A stretch of DNA of 64,000 bases, from assembly GCA_031763025.1 (NCBI GenBank), contig JASSKH010000026.1:868001-932000 (forward strand). Reading direction: 5' to 3'. Below, one piece after another: positions 47,741-59,229 of the stretch; the stretch's first letter is position 1; every line of letters begins with the position of its first letter. Below the pieces are notes generated by a model. That model did not search any database. It worked only from the letters and a program-made list of their open reading frames with translations, and was not told where the DNA came from. The position numbers were made by a program, and so were the translations under genes. Source of the DNA: Macrocystis pyrifera (lineage: Eukaryota; Sar; Phaeophyceae; Laminariales; Laminariaceae).

Positions 47741-48478
47741 GATGTTGCGTTTACTCGGGCGTCGGGTGGAGGCACCCTGGACGCTGGACGATGTATGCTC
47801 GAAGAAACAGGCCCGCTTTGCCGAAGGTGGTTGGCTCATAATTGTACGCCCGGGCGTGTTATTGGTTAATATAATGTCGCCTCAGCAGGTGGCCACCAAT
47901 CAGGACTCTTGAGCCCCGAGCAGTCCAAAATTGGAGAATTGATTTGCCTTCGTGCCCCTCACGTTGTGGGGACACGTTATTAGTACATTAGAGTTGGAGT
48001 CTTTTTTTGAAGTGGTAAACGTCGAAATCCACGTGGGGATTACTTGTTTTTTATTTTATTTTCCACTTGGCGTTGACATCACGCAATACTCCCCTGACAG
48101 TATCAACACTAGAAATACCTACGGTACAAGGTACAGGTACCAGCCCTCCACGCCACACGAACGAAGAAATTCACCGGGGGGGATAGTGGAAAGACACCGG
48201 TGACCACGTGACCACGGGTTGTTCAGCAGGTCGACGACCCCGGCGGCTTACGAACCACATCTGACAGATCACGATTTACCTGTTGATGATCTACTGTAGA
48301 TCCTATATTTTCCGTTATGAGATTTTATGCACGAGCGGTATCTTAAAAGATCCTCCCTGTGGGGCTAACATGTGCGCGGGACCCAATTCACGCAGATCCC
48401 ATCCGTCAAAACACCCCGTCTTCTAGATCACATCTGATGGGTGCCACGACAGAGGTAGTTTTTTTCAGTGATGTGCTT

Positions 48479-48922
48479 AACCCGGCACCGGTTATTACCG
48501 GTTACAACTTCCCGCGGTAGGTTACATGGAAATTCCCGGTTATTTTTTCAGTTCCAGGGGGCCCCTCACTGGGGGACCACCCCCCCCTCGAGCCCCCTTC
48601 ACACACACAGCAGCAGCACACACAACATCACACACACATCGAGGACTCCACACACACAACATCACACACACATCGAGGACTCCTCTTCAGCATCTTCCTC
48701 TTCCTCTTGGGGGTATCTGGGGCCAGCACTCTCTGTTGAAACAACAATATTTCCAACATCATACGTTGTTTACCACTCCGGGGATGGGACGTTTTCGTCC
48801 CTGGCCAGCGCGGTTATAACCGGTAGGTTACATCAAATCCTGGTTTGCGGAAATAACCGGTGGGTTACATCAAATCCTGGTTCGCGGAAATAACCGGTAG
48901 GTTACATGGTTCACGCCGGGTT
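48479..48922. mobile_element. Possible small TIR element with ACCGG repeats
   Basis: Ends TAACCCGGCACCGG at the left and, on the opposite strand at the right, TAACCCGGCGTGAACC. TGC/TGC-like flanks could be a 3-bp duplication. The right side contains three tandem 37-bp units (GGAAATAACCGGTAGGTTAC and variants). The evidence is only short termini. Confidence 0.35.
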
Positions 48923-49270
48923 ATGCAGATCAATGTTTTTTTTGGTAGCCATTTTTATTTCTGAGTGACGGGGCGGGGTTCCTCAACTCAGGAACTACCC
49001 AACGATTGTATCGTAATATTGCCAGTTTAGTTCGCAACATTCTTCGAGCAATACCTACGGTAGGTCGAGCTTAACGCGTCCGATTTTTTTCTTGTAAAAA
49101 AACAGGTTTTGGGAGAGATAAGAGTTCCCATACTACAATCAAGTTAGGAGACAGAAAAAATAGGTGCTACAACCACTACCATCGCACACGTCATCTTCCT
49201 ATCACGAGGGACCACAGTAATTAGGACCCATCGTATCCACGAGAACCTATATATTCCAGTATTTTTACTA

Positions 49271-49375
49271 TTACGGGGGACCATAGTTAACGGGACCAAA
49301 TATTGTTAGTAAAAATAGGTAAATATATAGGTTTTTATGCATATCATAGGTCCTATTAACTATGGACCCCCGTAA
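49271..49375. mobile_element. TA-targeting foldback MITE
   Basis: Well-preserved 105-bp copy: TTACGGGGGACCATAGTTAA to ACTATGGACCCCCGTAA, with TA on both sides. Confidence 0.85.
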
Positions 49376-49377
49376 TA

Positions 49378-49482
49378 TTACGGGGGACCAAAGTAAATGG
49401 GACCAAATTTTGTTTGTAAAAATGGGAAAATATGTAGGTTTTTGTGTGTACCGTAGGTGCTATTTAGTGTGGTCCTCCGAAA
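49378..49482. mobile_element. TA-targeting foldback MITE, head-to-tail with the previous one
   Basis: Shares the TA at 49376-49377 with its neighbour. Termini TTACGGGGGACCAAAGTAAA and GTGGTCCTCCGAAA, with TA following. Confidence 0.8.
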
Positions 49483-49692
49483 TAAGCGAACTTGGTTCTG
49501 ATAACTATCTTCCCCCACAATATCACGGTGGCCATACCAGTCTGTACCGAAATATAACCACCATTCGGTTTAACAGTAAATGTGAACCCGGTGGCTAAAT
49601 TACGGGACGGAGTAGTTTATAGTAATCAGAACCCACGATGGATCCAAAAATCAGGTATCCGCCTTGCTTACATCCATATTTGGTGTTTACTA

Positions 49693-49802
49693 TTACGGGG
49701 GTCCATAGTTAATAAGACCTATGGTATACATAAAAACCTACTGGTATATTTTTACCTTTTTTAATGACAAAATTTGGTCCAATTTACAATGGTCCCCCGT
49801 AA
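49693..49802. mobile_element. TA-targeting foldback MITE
   Basis: TTACGGGGGTCCATAGTTAA to ACAATGGTCCCCCGTAA, with flanking TA on both sides. Confidence 0.85.
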
Positions 49803-50106
49803 TATGCATGTTCCCCTGTAATGATCAGGAATATATCTGCCCCGAATGACTCATCAGATCGTTCGGTGTTAATTACTACCATTAATAGTATGTTCCCCGG
49901 TAATAGTCAGGAATTTTATCTGCCCCGAATGACCTGGGTCGTTCGGTTTTAGTCACCGTGTTCCCTCGTGACAACCAAGATTCTACTCTACCTGCCTCGG
50001 AACGACTGATCAGATCGTCTGGTCTAGATGACCATGTCCCTCGGCAATCACCAGGAATCTATCTGCCCCGAATGACTTATAGTATGTCGACCATTGGAAC
50101 GAACTA

Positions 50107-50209
50107 CTACGGGGGTCTATAGTTAACAGGACCTACGGCATACATAAAAACCAATATATTTAGGTATTTCTACTAACAACATTTGGTCCTGTTTACTATG
50201 GTCCCGTAA
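50107..50209. mobile_element. TA-targeting foldback MITE inside the satellite
   Basis: CTACGGGGGTCTATAGTTAA to ACTATGGTCCCGTAA, flanked by TA. Confidence 0.8.
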
Positions 50210-50505
50210 TAATACAAGTTCGACAATATATCATAAGGGATGCGGACAGACAGACAGGCAGACAGACAGATCTGCAATTTCCAAAAGACTCAGTTCTACA
50301 AACTGAGAACTTTTAATAGATCGTTTTGTTTCGATTATTACAGCAGTGCGTTCTCCCGTCGCATTCAGCAAACCTACAAAAATCTGCCCCGAATGACTTT
50401 CAGTAAGCCATTCGGTTTTGGTGATCATGTTCCCGCGTCAGAATCCGGAATTGTACCTGCCCCGAATGACTTTTTAAGCAGTAGATCGTTTGGTTTCAAT
50501 GACTA

Positions 50506-50609
50506 TACGGAGGACCATAGTAAATAGGACCAAATATTGTTCGTAAAAGTAGGCAAATATATAGGTTTTTATGTATACCATAGGTCCTATTAACTATGGA
50601 CCCCCGTAA
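50506..50609. mobile_element. TA-targeting foldback MITE inside the satellite
   Basis: TACGGAGGACCATAGTAAAT to ACTATGGACCCCCGTAA, flanked by TA. Confidence 0.8.
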
Positions 50610-51869
50610 TAGTACAGCAGTATGTCCCCCAGTGAAAGTGAGGAATCTTTCCGCCCCGAATGACCTAGATCATCACCAAGGCGGGACATGATTGGTCAGA
50701 TGAGGGGGCGCGAAACCAAATACTTCGGGAGGTGTAGCATTTACAGCTTGGTACGCTTCGACTACGCCAGCCCCCGTCGCCGAGAGCACCCCTTCGCTCG
50801 ACCCCGCCCCTCTTTACTTTCGCCCGCTCCGCCGCTAAACAGACGAGGTCTGGGGAAGAAAATGTTCTGCAATATCAACTTTGTCGCGTCCCTGCTGCCT
50901 GCAGCAAGATCTCATGTAGCTGTGCGATATCTTTACATCTGGATCTAAGCCGTTGTTATATTTTTAGACCTACAGATAGAGGTAGGTCTAACCCGGTGCT
51001 TTTAGATCCAAGCCGTCGTTTTAGATCTACAGTGGACCTGACCCGGCGCTGTTAGACCTACTGCCGTGTATACTTGTACGAAGCCTTTCGTGACCCAGTT
51101 GCTTAGCTACCAAAAAACATGTCGGGGTGCGGTCTGATCAACCGTCTATTGGGCGTGCGGCAGCGGAGCGACTAGTATCGTGCTGCCTGCCTGCGCGCCT
51201 GTCGGACATCCTCTTGCATTGCAGCAGAATAAACCCCCTACCCCACTAGCACTAGCCCGGGCTGTACGGTGTGGCAGACGGCAGGTAATGCTGTAATCGT
51301 CACTAGCCCGGGCTGCTTGGTGTGGTCGGCAATGCTGTAACCTAACCGTCACTATTTTTCGACATGTTGCCTCCTTCAAGTCTCACTAGGATACAACCCG
51401 CCATCCGTACGAGATCTAATATGTAACCAACCCAACCCGTTTTCCGTCGGGTCAAGAAAACATTCCGAGAATCCCAGCACACTGAAACCCCTTGACGGCG
51501 GAGGCGGTGCAGGGGGGGGGGGGCGCCCGCCAGCAGGGAACGAGCCAACGAAACCCTGCTATCTCAAGCAAACACCCTAAAAACCAACCCGGTGACTAAA
51601 CACGTTCATTCAAGGCTCCATCCATGTCCCTATCCTACCCCCGCCCCCCCCACATATCTCCCGCCCCCTGCGAAATATCTGTCGCTTGCCCCCTCGTAGC
51701 CTCCCCTCCAACCCCCTCTCCCGCCTGCCTCCTCCAAGGTATATGTCTCCTTGCCCCCGATTGCGCGACCCAATCGCCCGCCGACCTAAGCACGCCTCCC
51801 TCCGTCCCCGACCCAACCGTTACACATTGCTCCGCTTTTCCCTCCCTTCCCTTTTCCCTCCCTTCCCTA

Positions 51870-54120
51870 TTACCCAGATCGTGGCGGTTGCATGCCCGGC
51901 CGGGGGACGTAACCCCCCTGCCCCGGGGGAGGCATTCCTCTGCCCATTCCCTGTGGAGGCATGCCCTGCTGGTAACCCCCGCCCATCGGCGGCATGCCCA
52001 TTCCTCCAGGAGGAGGTCCCCCGTATCCAGCCGGGGGCATTCCTCTCCCGCCAGGAGGCATTTGTCCAGGGGGACCGCGGCCCATGGGTCCCCCACCGCG
52101 GCCGTACGCGTGCGCTTGCGCGGATGCCGCCACTGATGAGCCACGTGTTCAAGGTGCAAAGGGGGAGGGGAGGGTAGTGTAAGGGTGGTTCAAGAGCGGG
52201 GCAAGGGGTGGCTGGCGGGTGAGGGGGGGGGGGTTCGGGGTTTGAGCTTGTAGTCACTGCGATGAGTATATATGATATTCTACCAGTATACATTTCGAGG
52301 GAGGTCCAACGTGCGAGGGCGGTGGTGGGCCGGCCCAAGGTACGGGTCCTGCATCCATCCTCACTTCACCCGAAGCAAGGAGATTACGGCTGGTCGACGG
52401 AAAAATAAAACTGCGGTTAAATATAGAAAACAAAGTGACAGCTGTCAAGCCAGGATGTTATACGCAGCGATAACAGCCGCGGGAATGGTTGATGGTTATA
52501 GTGTTGGGTGAACGCCAACCACCGAGGGCATCACATTTTTTTCTGTGAAGGTGCTGTGCACAACCGCGCGGAGCGACCGCCCCACGCTGCGCAATACCTC
52601 GTGCACCGACGCTGCGACATGCCCCCCCGAACAAAAACGATACAAAACACACAATTAACATATAACGTTTCAACGACTAACCTTCCAACACTCAACGTTC
52701 AAACTTTCAATGCTCAATACTGAAGATTCGTGACTCGACAACCAACGCACCCAACAGTCAAAAAACAATCAAGCAAACATCCCATCGACATTCAGCATCA
52801 CACAATACATGGTATTCAACATTCAGCATTCAACACTAGACAAAAACCGCCCTCAACATTCAACGTTCAGCACTCAACACTAACAACACTCAACACCTAA
52901 TATACCCCCGACCGCCCCACCCCCCCCCCCCCACCTCCCTCGCCCCCGCCCTCCACCCCTCCCGCTACAGCACTCGCTCATCGCCAGCAAAAAATGCCAC
53001 CACAGCTATGATAGCCACCACAGCTCCTACCATAAGGCAATATAAAACCCGTACTACGCGCTATCGACGTATCACTAATATCACAACACGGCTCGCGAAG
53101 ATGATTTTCGACGAAATTCTCCATCTCACAGCTCACTTTTTTTTCCACTGTACGTTTATAAATATGATAGCTACCCACAAACTCGCCTGCCTGCGGCTGC
53201 ATCATCGAGGAAGCAGGCCCACCGATCCCCCTCACGGGTCCCGCCAGGCCGCGGGGTGCTCCCGTTACCGGCATGGTGGGGACACCCCGACCCGCCGCCC
53301 GCCCAACGCCTGGCCCCCCCGGGGTCGCTTTGCCGTGTGTCCTCCGCTGGAGGCGGGCCTTCCACGGTGAGGGATTGGACGTTTTCTCCGCGCAGCAGGA
53401 CGAGGCCTAGGACTCGCTTCTCCTCGCGTTCTTCATGGATTCCGGCCGGCTCGGAGCCCTTCTTGGGCTTGAACCTGCGGTACTCTTCGCAGTCGCCGAG
53501 CACCTGCGTGTAGGCGGGGGTAGGGTTAGGGTTCGGGAGAAGGTTTCGGTAAGGGTGAGGGTGAGGGTTAGGGTTAGGGTCAGGGTGAAGGTCAGGGTGA
53601 CGGTCAGAGAGAGGGTCAGAGTGAGGGTCAGGGTGAAGGTCAGGGTGACGGTCAGAGCGAGGGTTAGGGTGAGGGTCAGGGATAGGGCTGGAGATAGAGT
53701 CAGGGTCCGGGTCACGATGTGGCGGTAACCGTGCGTATGAAATAATGTGACTAAGATTCTTCACAACGGTGCCTCTCGCAGTCGCCGAGCACGTGTGTTG
53801 TGTTGATAGACCCTAACCCCAGAGTAGGTTTGGTGTATGTCACGCCATAGACCCGTCAAACCCCGGCACCTAACCTTAAACCCTAATCCCAACCCTAAGC
53901 ACAAGGCTTGAAACCCGGGGATGGATCCTAATTGTCCCCGTAGTCGTGATCAGAATATCGCCTACGTACTAGTGACGATCCTTCTCCACCACAAGCGGTG
54001 ACTCACCAAGTTGAGATGGCGATCGAACGCCATGAGCGTTCCCACAAGCACCCGGCCATCCAGAATAGTGATCCGCATGCGGTAGTTCACGTACTGCAGC
54101 ATCTTGCTGCTCCTAGACAT
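51870..54120 (-). CDS. SNRPB: Small nuclear ribonucleoprotein-associated protein B (SmB), 3 exons
   Basis: Core Sm-ring protein of the spliceosomal U1, U2, U4 and U5 snRNPs. Exons (minus strand): 54007-54120, 53175-53503, 51870-52132. Exon 1 gives [16 protein letters not shown] with Sm motif 1. Exon 2 gives the rest of the Sm fold ([15 protein letters not shown], then [17 protein letters not shown], motif 2) and TVEGPPP. Exon 3 is the Gly/Pro/Met-rich tail ([14 protein letters not shown], ending GMQPPRSG). The predicted length of about 234 residues equals the usual size. Exon 2 needs one base fewer in the C7 run at 53314-53320 (plus strand) to pass from [11 protein letters not shown] to [11 protein letters not shown] and [12 protein letters not shown]; this is almost certainly an indel in the assembly. 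The exon 2 donor may be GT after 53175 or GC after 53187; both keep phase. A strong acceptor three bases before the ATG implies a leader exon upstream. Confidence 0.93.
53511..53705 (+). repeat. Telomere-like degenerate GGGTTAGG/GGGTCAGG array
   Basis: About 190 bp of GGGTTAGGGTTCGGG, GGGTGAGGGT, GGGTCAGGGT and similar hexa/heptamers in SmB intron 1. It resembles decayed interstitial telomere repeat, and keeps a Val/Arg-rich frame open by periodicity. Confidence 0.75.
53770..53800 (-). repeat. Duplicate of the SmB exon 2 acceptor edge
   Basis: The plus strand reads CTCGCAGTCGCCGAGCACGT here and TTCGCAGTCGCCGAGCACCT at the true exon 2 start (53485-53504). The copy lies about 285 bp upstream in gene orientation, inside intron 1, beyond the telomere-like array. 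Confidence 0.7.
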
Positions 54121-54143
54121 AGACTGGAAGAGAGAGAAAGGAG
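54118..54143 (-). promoter_or_regulatory. Strong 3' splice acceptor just before the SmB start codon
   Basis: On the minus strand CCTTTCTCTCTCTTCCAG is followed by TCT and the ATG. This is a better pyrimidine tract than most coding introns here have. It implies a spliced 5' leader; the leader exon itself is not identified. Confidence 0.55.
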
Positions 54144-54529
54144 GAGGGACAAAGGGAGAGGCAGAGAGATAAAGAGGGCAGAGGGGGGGGGGGGGGGGTA
54201 TAGGGAGGGCGAGAGAGAGCGAGTGACGGAGGGAGCGATAAGTTGAAGAGGCGTTCTACGATAGGGGTGTCACATTTGGGAAAAATACTGTCTGAGCCAC
54301 CACGGCGTCCTTATCGGGCGGCAGTTAAATGAAGGAGGTACAGTAGTACCACAGTTTGTGGGAATATCTGTATCTAAGTACTGAAGGTGCGCGCCCCACC
54401 CAAGCATCAGTCGCATTCATATGTCTGTCCCCGTTGAATTCCGTATTATACCTTGGGGGGGCAAAGGGGCCTAAAAAATGTAGGGCGAACCTTTATCGTG
54501 GACAGCCTCAAGCAAACGCGAAAGCTCGT

Positions 54530-55100
54530 AAGCCCAAGACTGACACCAAGGCTACTGCAAAGACCAAGGCTACTTTAAATACTAATTAATGGAAATACAA
54601 AGGATGCGACCAACGCCGAGGCTGATGCAACATGAAGGGCGAGACTAAGGCTACTCGTGCAGCTAACCCTAACCCTAAGACTTAGAGACAAAGGCCAATA
54701 CCAATGTCTACGTTAACGCTACGGTAAGGCTAAGATACGGCTGAGGCAAAGCCAAGGCATAGACCAAGGCTACGACGCCAAGGCTACAGAGCGAAGACTC
54801 CAGGCTAAGGCTACGAAAAGCCAACGCCCATGTTAAGGCAGCAGAGGCTATTAATAGATGTCAATGCAATGAAGGCGAATGCTACCAGACTGATACTAAG
54901 GGAAACGCTCAGGAAGACGAAAAAGGTACGCGTACATAGCGCCCAATGCTACGCCTGAGGCTAAGGCTATACTGGTAGCTATTGCCATTGTCAATGCTAA
55001 GGTTTAGGCTAATGTCACCACAACGTGGAGGCGAATGCTAGCGCTAAGGCTGGTAAGGCGGAGGGATTGCTCAAGGCTAGAGCTACGTTAGGCCAAGACT
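54530..55100 (+). repeat. Degenerate AAGGCTA/GCTAAGGC minisatellite
   Basis: Some 570 bp of loosely repeated AAGGCTAC, GCTAAGGCTA and CCAAGGC units with no fixed period. Confidence 0.6.
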
Positions 55101-57852
55101 TCGGACGCCTATTCGTACGTACTACCGTACATAACGTTCCATATCATACCCTGGGTGGAGATTGAGGAAGGGAGTTCGTACGTAGTGATGAGCGGCGATA
55201 ATCCATGAGGAAAATTGAAAATTCAAAACTGCCATCGAGAGCTGGTACGAGCACAGATCTTGACACTTCCCCAAGGCTGCGGCGTTATGCTCGTAGTTTC
55301 ATTTCGACCAATCTTTACAATCTAAATTTTGTTGGGGGATACGTGTGTACAATAGCCTGCACCACCTCCTCATACCCGTACATTCACATGATACCTTGAT
55401 ATGTTCTTACCCAGCGGTACTTTTTGTATGTATTACCAAATCAAGGTAAAAATTGGTCCTACGGTACCGTTTTTTTTCCCCATGATACCTGGTATACGAT
55501 ATCCTCTCAGTGTTGCGATGGAGAGGCGTGATTCCTCGCTGACATTTTATTTTACCTATATATCGCTATCTTTCGATCGTGGGCGGGAAAAAAAAAAAAC
55601 ACCCACACGCACCAATAACTCACACGACGGGCATGGCTTTGCCTCGCGCCAGACAGGGGAATCACTCGACCTTAGCAGATGCTCAACTCCAAACAAGCAG
55701 GCGGTGGTGTGTATATAGTGTGACACCGCATATGAGTGGCCGAAGATACGACTTGCAGCGTGCCCAGTGCCTGGGCTTTTTGCGGAGCAGTGTCGTCGCA
55801 AAGACCAGAGACAGACAGGCATTTGGTGCGGCAAAGACATCCATTCACACAAGCAACGAAAAAAAGAAAAAACAGCAGGATGCTCGCTTGAGCAGAAGCT
55901 TCGCGACTGCGCTCCGTTTCGGTACGCGGCCAACAAGCGAATTAGAGCAATGCAACTCTCCAGGCCGTGTATTTGCGTTGATGGGTACTCACCATGATGT
56001 CGGCCTATGTGAAGCCCAAGCTTGGAGCAGGCCTATAGTTTGAAGGTTTTGCACCGTAAGGTCGACCAACACCACAGCTAGATTTCGGTGGCAGTGGGCC
56101 CCGTGCAGGCAACAGAAATACGACGGTGGTGGAGTATCACCCTCTTGTAGGCACACTTGCAGACTTCTTTCCTTCGCTTGGAGTTTTGCAGTTTGCCCTG
56201 GCCGCGGTGCGCAGCAGGGGATGTTAGTAAAACCTCCCCTTGAAAAATAACGCTTCCAAGGTGGTCCCCTGCCCCTTTGCCGCCCCATGTAGCTTTGTGT
56301 AAAAGACGGATTGCCCCGGACCAGAGAGGGAGCCGGGGGACACCCACCTTGGCGGTGAGTAACCTTGCGTACATATCGTTGTTTCGCCGGGGAGGGTGGC
56401 GACGGGGGAAAGAGGTGCAAATCTCGGCCCCTTGAGACCTCGTTCTCCCCCTCAATTTTTTTCGAGTCTTATGTGTCTCCTGAAAACTCTCGACGATGCC
56501 AAGGCGGCTCTGGCTGTAGGAACGCTGTGCGCTGGATCGGCGAAGCACAGGGCACGGTGGTGGAGATTAATGTGCCGCTTTGGCTGCCCTCCCGTTCCCC
56601 TCGCCGTTGGTTTCACGCAGGCGGCAATATTCGCCGCGGTTTGTTGCATATTGATCATGGAGTTTTCTGTTTTGGTAGTCCGATTTGAGGGTTGATTTTG
56701 CCACGGGCCTTCTCTATGAGTACCTGGGGTATGGTATGCAGGCAAACACCAAAGGGAGTGAGCGAGCTTGTCGTTCTGTCGAGCGAGAGGCGAGCTCGGT
56801 CGGGGGAGACACTTTACTCATGTCGTGGAGCCGAGCCAACTTTGGGCTCAGACACGCGGCTGCCGCTCCCGCTCAGCCCGATCGAGTGTGTCCGTGTGTT
56901 CGCGCGCCTAGACCAGAAAAGAGGCATACAATTGCTCCTAAAATGGAGTTTCCATTGATCCGAGTGTGTTTCCCAAACTATATTACCACGATCGCATATA
57001 TATATATGCCTGGTACGAAAGTAGTGCTGTCTGCGACAGATTGCGTTTGAAGATCAGATAGCTCGTGTTGGTAGTACCAGGTACTGCTGTAGCGGGCTCG
57101 CTTGCCGAATGGCCGCATAACATGATGAACGATCGTCATGGTCCGTGAGCCGTGGGTATCCGACGCATCGCGAGGCCCGCACCTCCGTGTAGCCCTCTGG
57201 TGTACGCTTTCATGATTTTTGCATGTCAACCTGGACCCTCTTCGTTGTACAAAAATCAAACTACTAATGTAATAATACCTGGTACTATTTATACTGATAT
57301 TAGTACTATTAATAATACTAATGCTGTAGTACGAGTACTCGTATACTGGTTTATAGTACCTGTTGCTCGTTCTATTACTATTATTACGTACGGTACCAGA
57401 TACCGGGTACCTTGTTATTAGTTATACGTAAGGTACTCCTGCTGTTTGTAGTCTGGCTTTCGTACCAATACTACAGCAGCAGTAATACTTGTATGTACTC
57501 GTACTCTGGCATATGTGTGTGTGTGTGTTCTTCACATTAAACCGTTCTTCTACTCGTCGACATCCAGCAAGCACAGTGTCCGTGCTGATTCTTCACCCTA
57601 GAAAGATACGAGCTCTGTGGTCACAGACTACGACACAGAGACAACACACCGTAATGCATTAATAGCCTACGCAATATGTATGCGCTCGTATTAATATTAA
57701 TATTAATAGCATCTTTCCCCTGTTTTCCCTCTGCTATCATCTGGTCGCTCGTTGGTTGAACGCGCTTGCGATTGTCGTCGCACTAAAAGGCAACACACAC
57801 CTTTTTTGCACTTGTAGTTTAGGTGTGTTTTATTTTTAACCCCTTTATTACT

Positions 57853-57935
57853 GCTGCAGTCCCGTTTTGAGGACAAACGAGTCAAACTGTGTATAAGTAG
57901 TTCGCCTCCCAAACGAGTCTGCGGTACTGAAAGGG
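57853..57935. mobile_element. Hairpin MITE family 2, diverged copy
   Basis: Left arm CTGCAGTCCCGTTTTGAGGA; the right arm is decayed (CCCAAACGAGTCTGCGGTAC). Confidence 0.55.
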
Positions 57936-57976
57936 TGCTCGCAGTGTGAATGAAGATGTCCAAGTGTGTGCAGGGC

Positions 57977-58079
57977 TATTAACCGTTTTAGAACTGCAGC
58001 ACCGTTTTGGGGACAAACCAGTCAATTTTCAAGTAGTTTGTCCCCAAAACGGGACTGCGGTACTAAAAAAGGGTTAATA
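57977..58079. mobile_element. Hairpin MITE family 2 copy
   Basis: Best copy: ATTAACCGTTTTAGAACTGC and GTTTTGGGGACAAAC on the left, GTTTGTCCCCAAAACGGGAC and TGCGGTACTAAAAAAGGGTT on the right. The hairpin spans about 100 bp. Confidence 0.7.
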
Positions 58080-58719
58080 GTAGTCCAACTCGAACCTCGC
58101 ATACCGCAGTAGCATATACCGCAGTAGCATTGTAGCAAGTATACGGAACACAATCGGTAAGGTGCCTGTAAGAACAACACCGATTTGTTCATCGAGGAGC
58201 GTCGAACACCTATTAATACTGAAAGTGTATTTTCATCCACGAGTACATGTGTGGGAGTTGAAGCATTGATTACCGCCCTGACTTGAGCAAGCCGGCAGGC
58301 ACTTACGTATTTGGTCAAGTGTATTGGAATCGTGGTCGAGATTCGAGATAAGTCTTGTTTTAGGTCGATGTACCTCGAAAGTTATCTCGCCATACCTGCA
58401 ACTACGCTGCTCTGCTGCTGCTTTTGTAGCTCCAAAAGCCCAAAGAGTCCGGGGAAGTTCGAGCAGCATCCACATTTCTGGGGGACAAACTACTTGGAAT
58501 TAGTGCGGATACCTGTACTTTTTTTCCGGTATAGAGTCTGCACTGCGTAAGGTCGGTTAGTCTTGGAGGTGCGGTATCTTTACCCCCGGGGATTACCCGT
58601 ACTTAACACCCGCTATACCCTAAACGAACTCGCGCCCTCTGCGCTACCTGGTATTTATCCATGTCATGCGTTGTCATATAATGGGGTTGGCTGGTATATG
58701 TCGCCGCGAAAATACTATA

Positions 58720-58841
58720 TTACGGAAGAACATACTATTAATAGTACAGTAGTAATCAGAATCAAATACGCTTGGTAAAAATGCTGGAATATATAGTTTT
58801 TTGTGTGTTTGATGGTTCCCGATTGCTATGGTCCCCCGTAA
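58720..58841. mobile_element. TA-targeting foldback MITE, diverged
   Basis: TTACGGAAGAACATACTATT at the left, GCTATGGTCCCCCGTAA at the right, TA on both sides. The centre has GGAATATATAG in place of the usual TAAATATATAG. Confidence 0.6.
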
Positions 58842-59121
58842 TATGCGCTCTTAAAAGTTATATTTGAAACGTAAAAACAACGATATGATATGTTCATATT
58901 TTCTTACTCCGGAAGGAAGCGTTTCGCTGCCAAAGCCGCCTTCCCTGTGTGTGTCTTTCGTCGTTTCGCTGTTTCTGTTATTTTTTCTCGTTACCAATGG
59001 GGGATGGTACCCAAAAGGCATCACTCGTCCTGTCCTGTGGGTGGGACGCCTGGCGGGGGGGGGAAAGGGGGGTGGTCGTAGTGTTTTCGCTTTGTGGCTC
59101 TCTCCGTGCGCTCCGCAGTTG

Positions 59122-59229
59122 TTACGGGGGAGCTGGTACTACATACCTGGTACGACTTGATAAAAATACTGGAATATATAGGTTTTTGTCTATTCGATGG
59201 GTCCTGATTACTGCTGTGGTCCCCCGTAT
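59122..59229. mobile_element. TA-targeting foldback MITE, diverged
   Basis: TTACGGGGGAGCTGGTACTA at the left and TGTGGTCCCCCGTA at the right. It shares the GGAATATATAGG.TTTTTGT centre with the 58720 copy, so these two form a subfamily. Confidence 0.6.

Larger units (their letters stand above)
49808..50685 (+). repeat. 75-bp satellite (CCCCGAATGAC), interrupted by MITEs
   Basis: About seven units, each with a GTTCCC start, CAGGAAT.TATCTGCCCCGAA, TGAC and an ATCGTTCGGTTT..TGACCAT end, at about 49808, 49890, 49958, 50034, 50350, 50429 and 50620. Two TA-MITEs (50107-50209 and 50506-50609) sit inside the array. Confidence 0.75.
47487..51869. other. Spacer between convergent NTT and SmB genes
   Basis: No supportable gene. 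The stretch holds the 3' tandem repeat, a possible small TIR element (48479-48922), four or more TA-MITEs (49271-50609), a 75-bp satellite (49808-50685) and C/G-rich runs. Frames here are short and follow the repeats. Confidence 0.6.

Noticed and set aside
55989-56548. Overlapping minus-strand frames of 143 and 156 codons
   Set aside because: Two different frames overlap over the same DNA with no family features; no donor or acceptor supports either.
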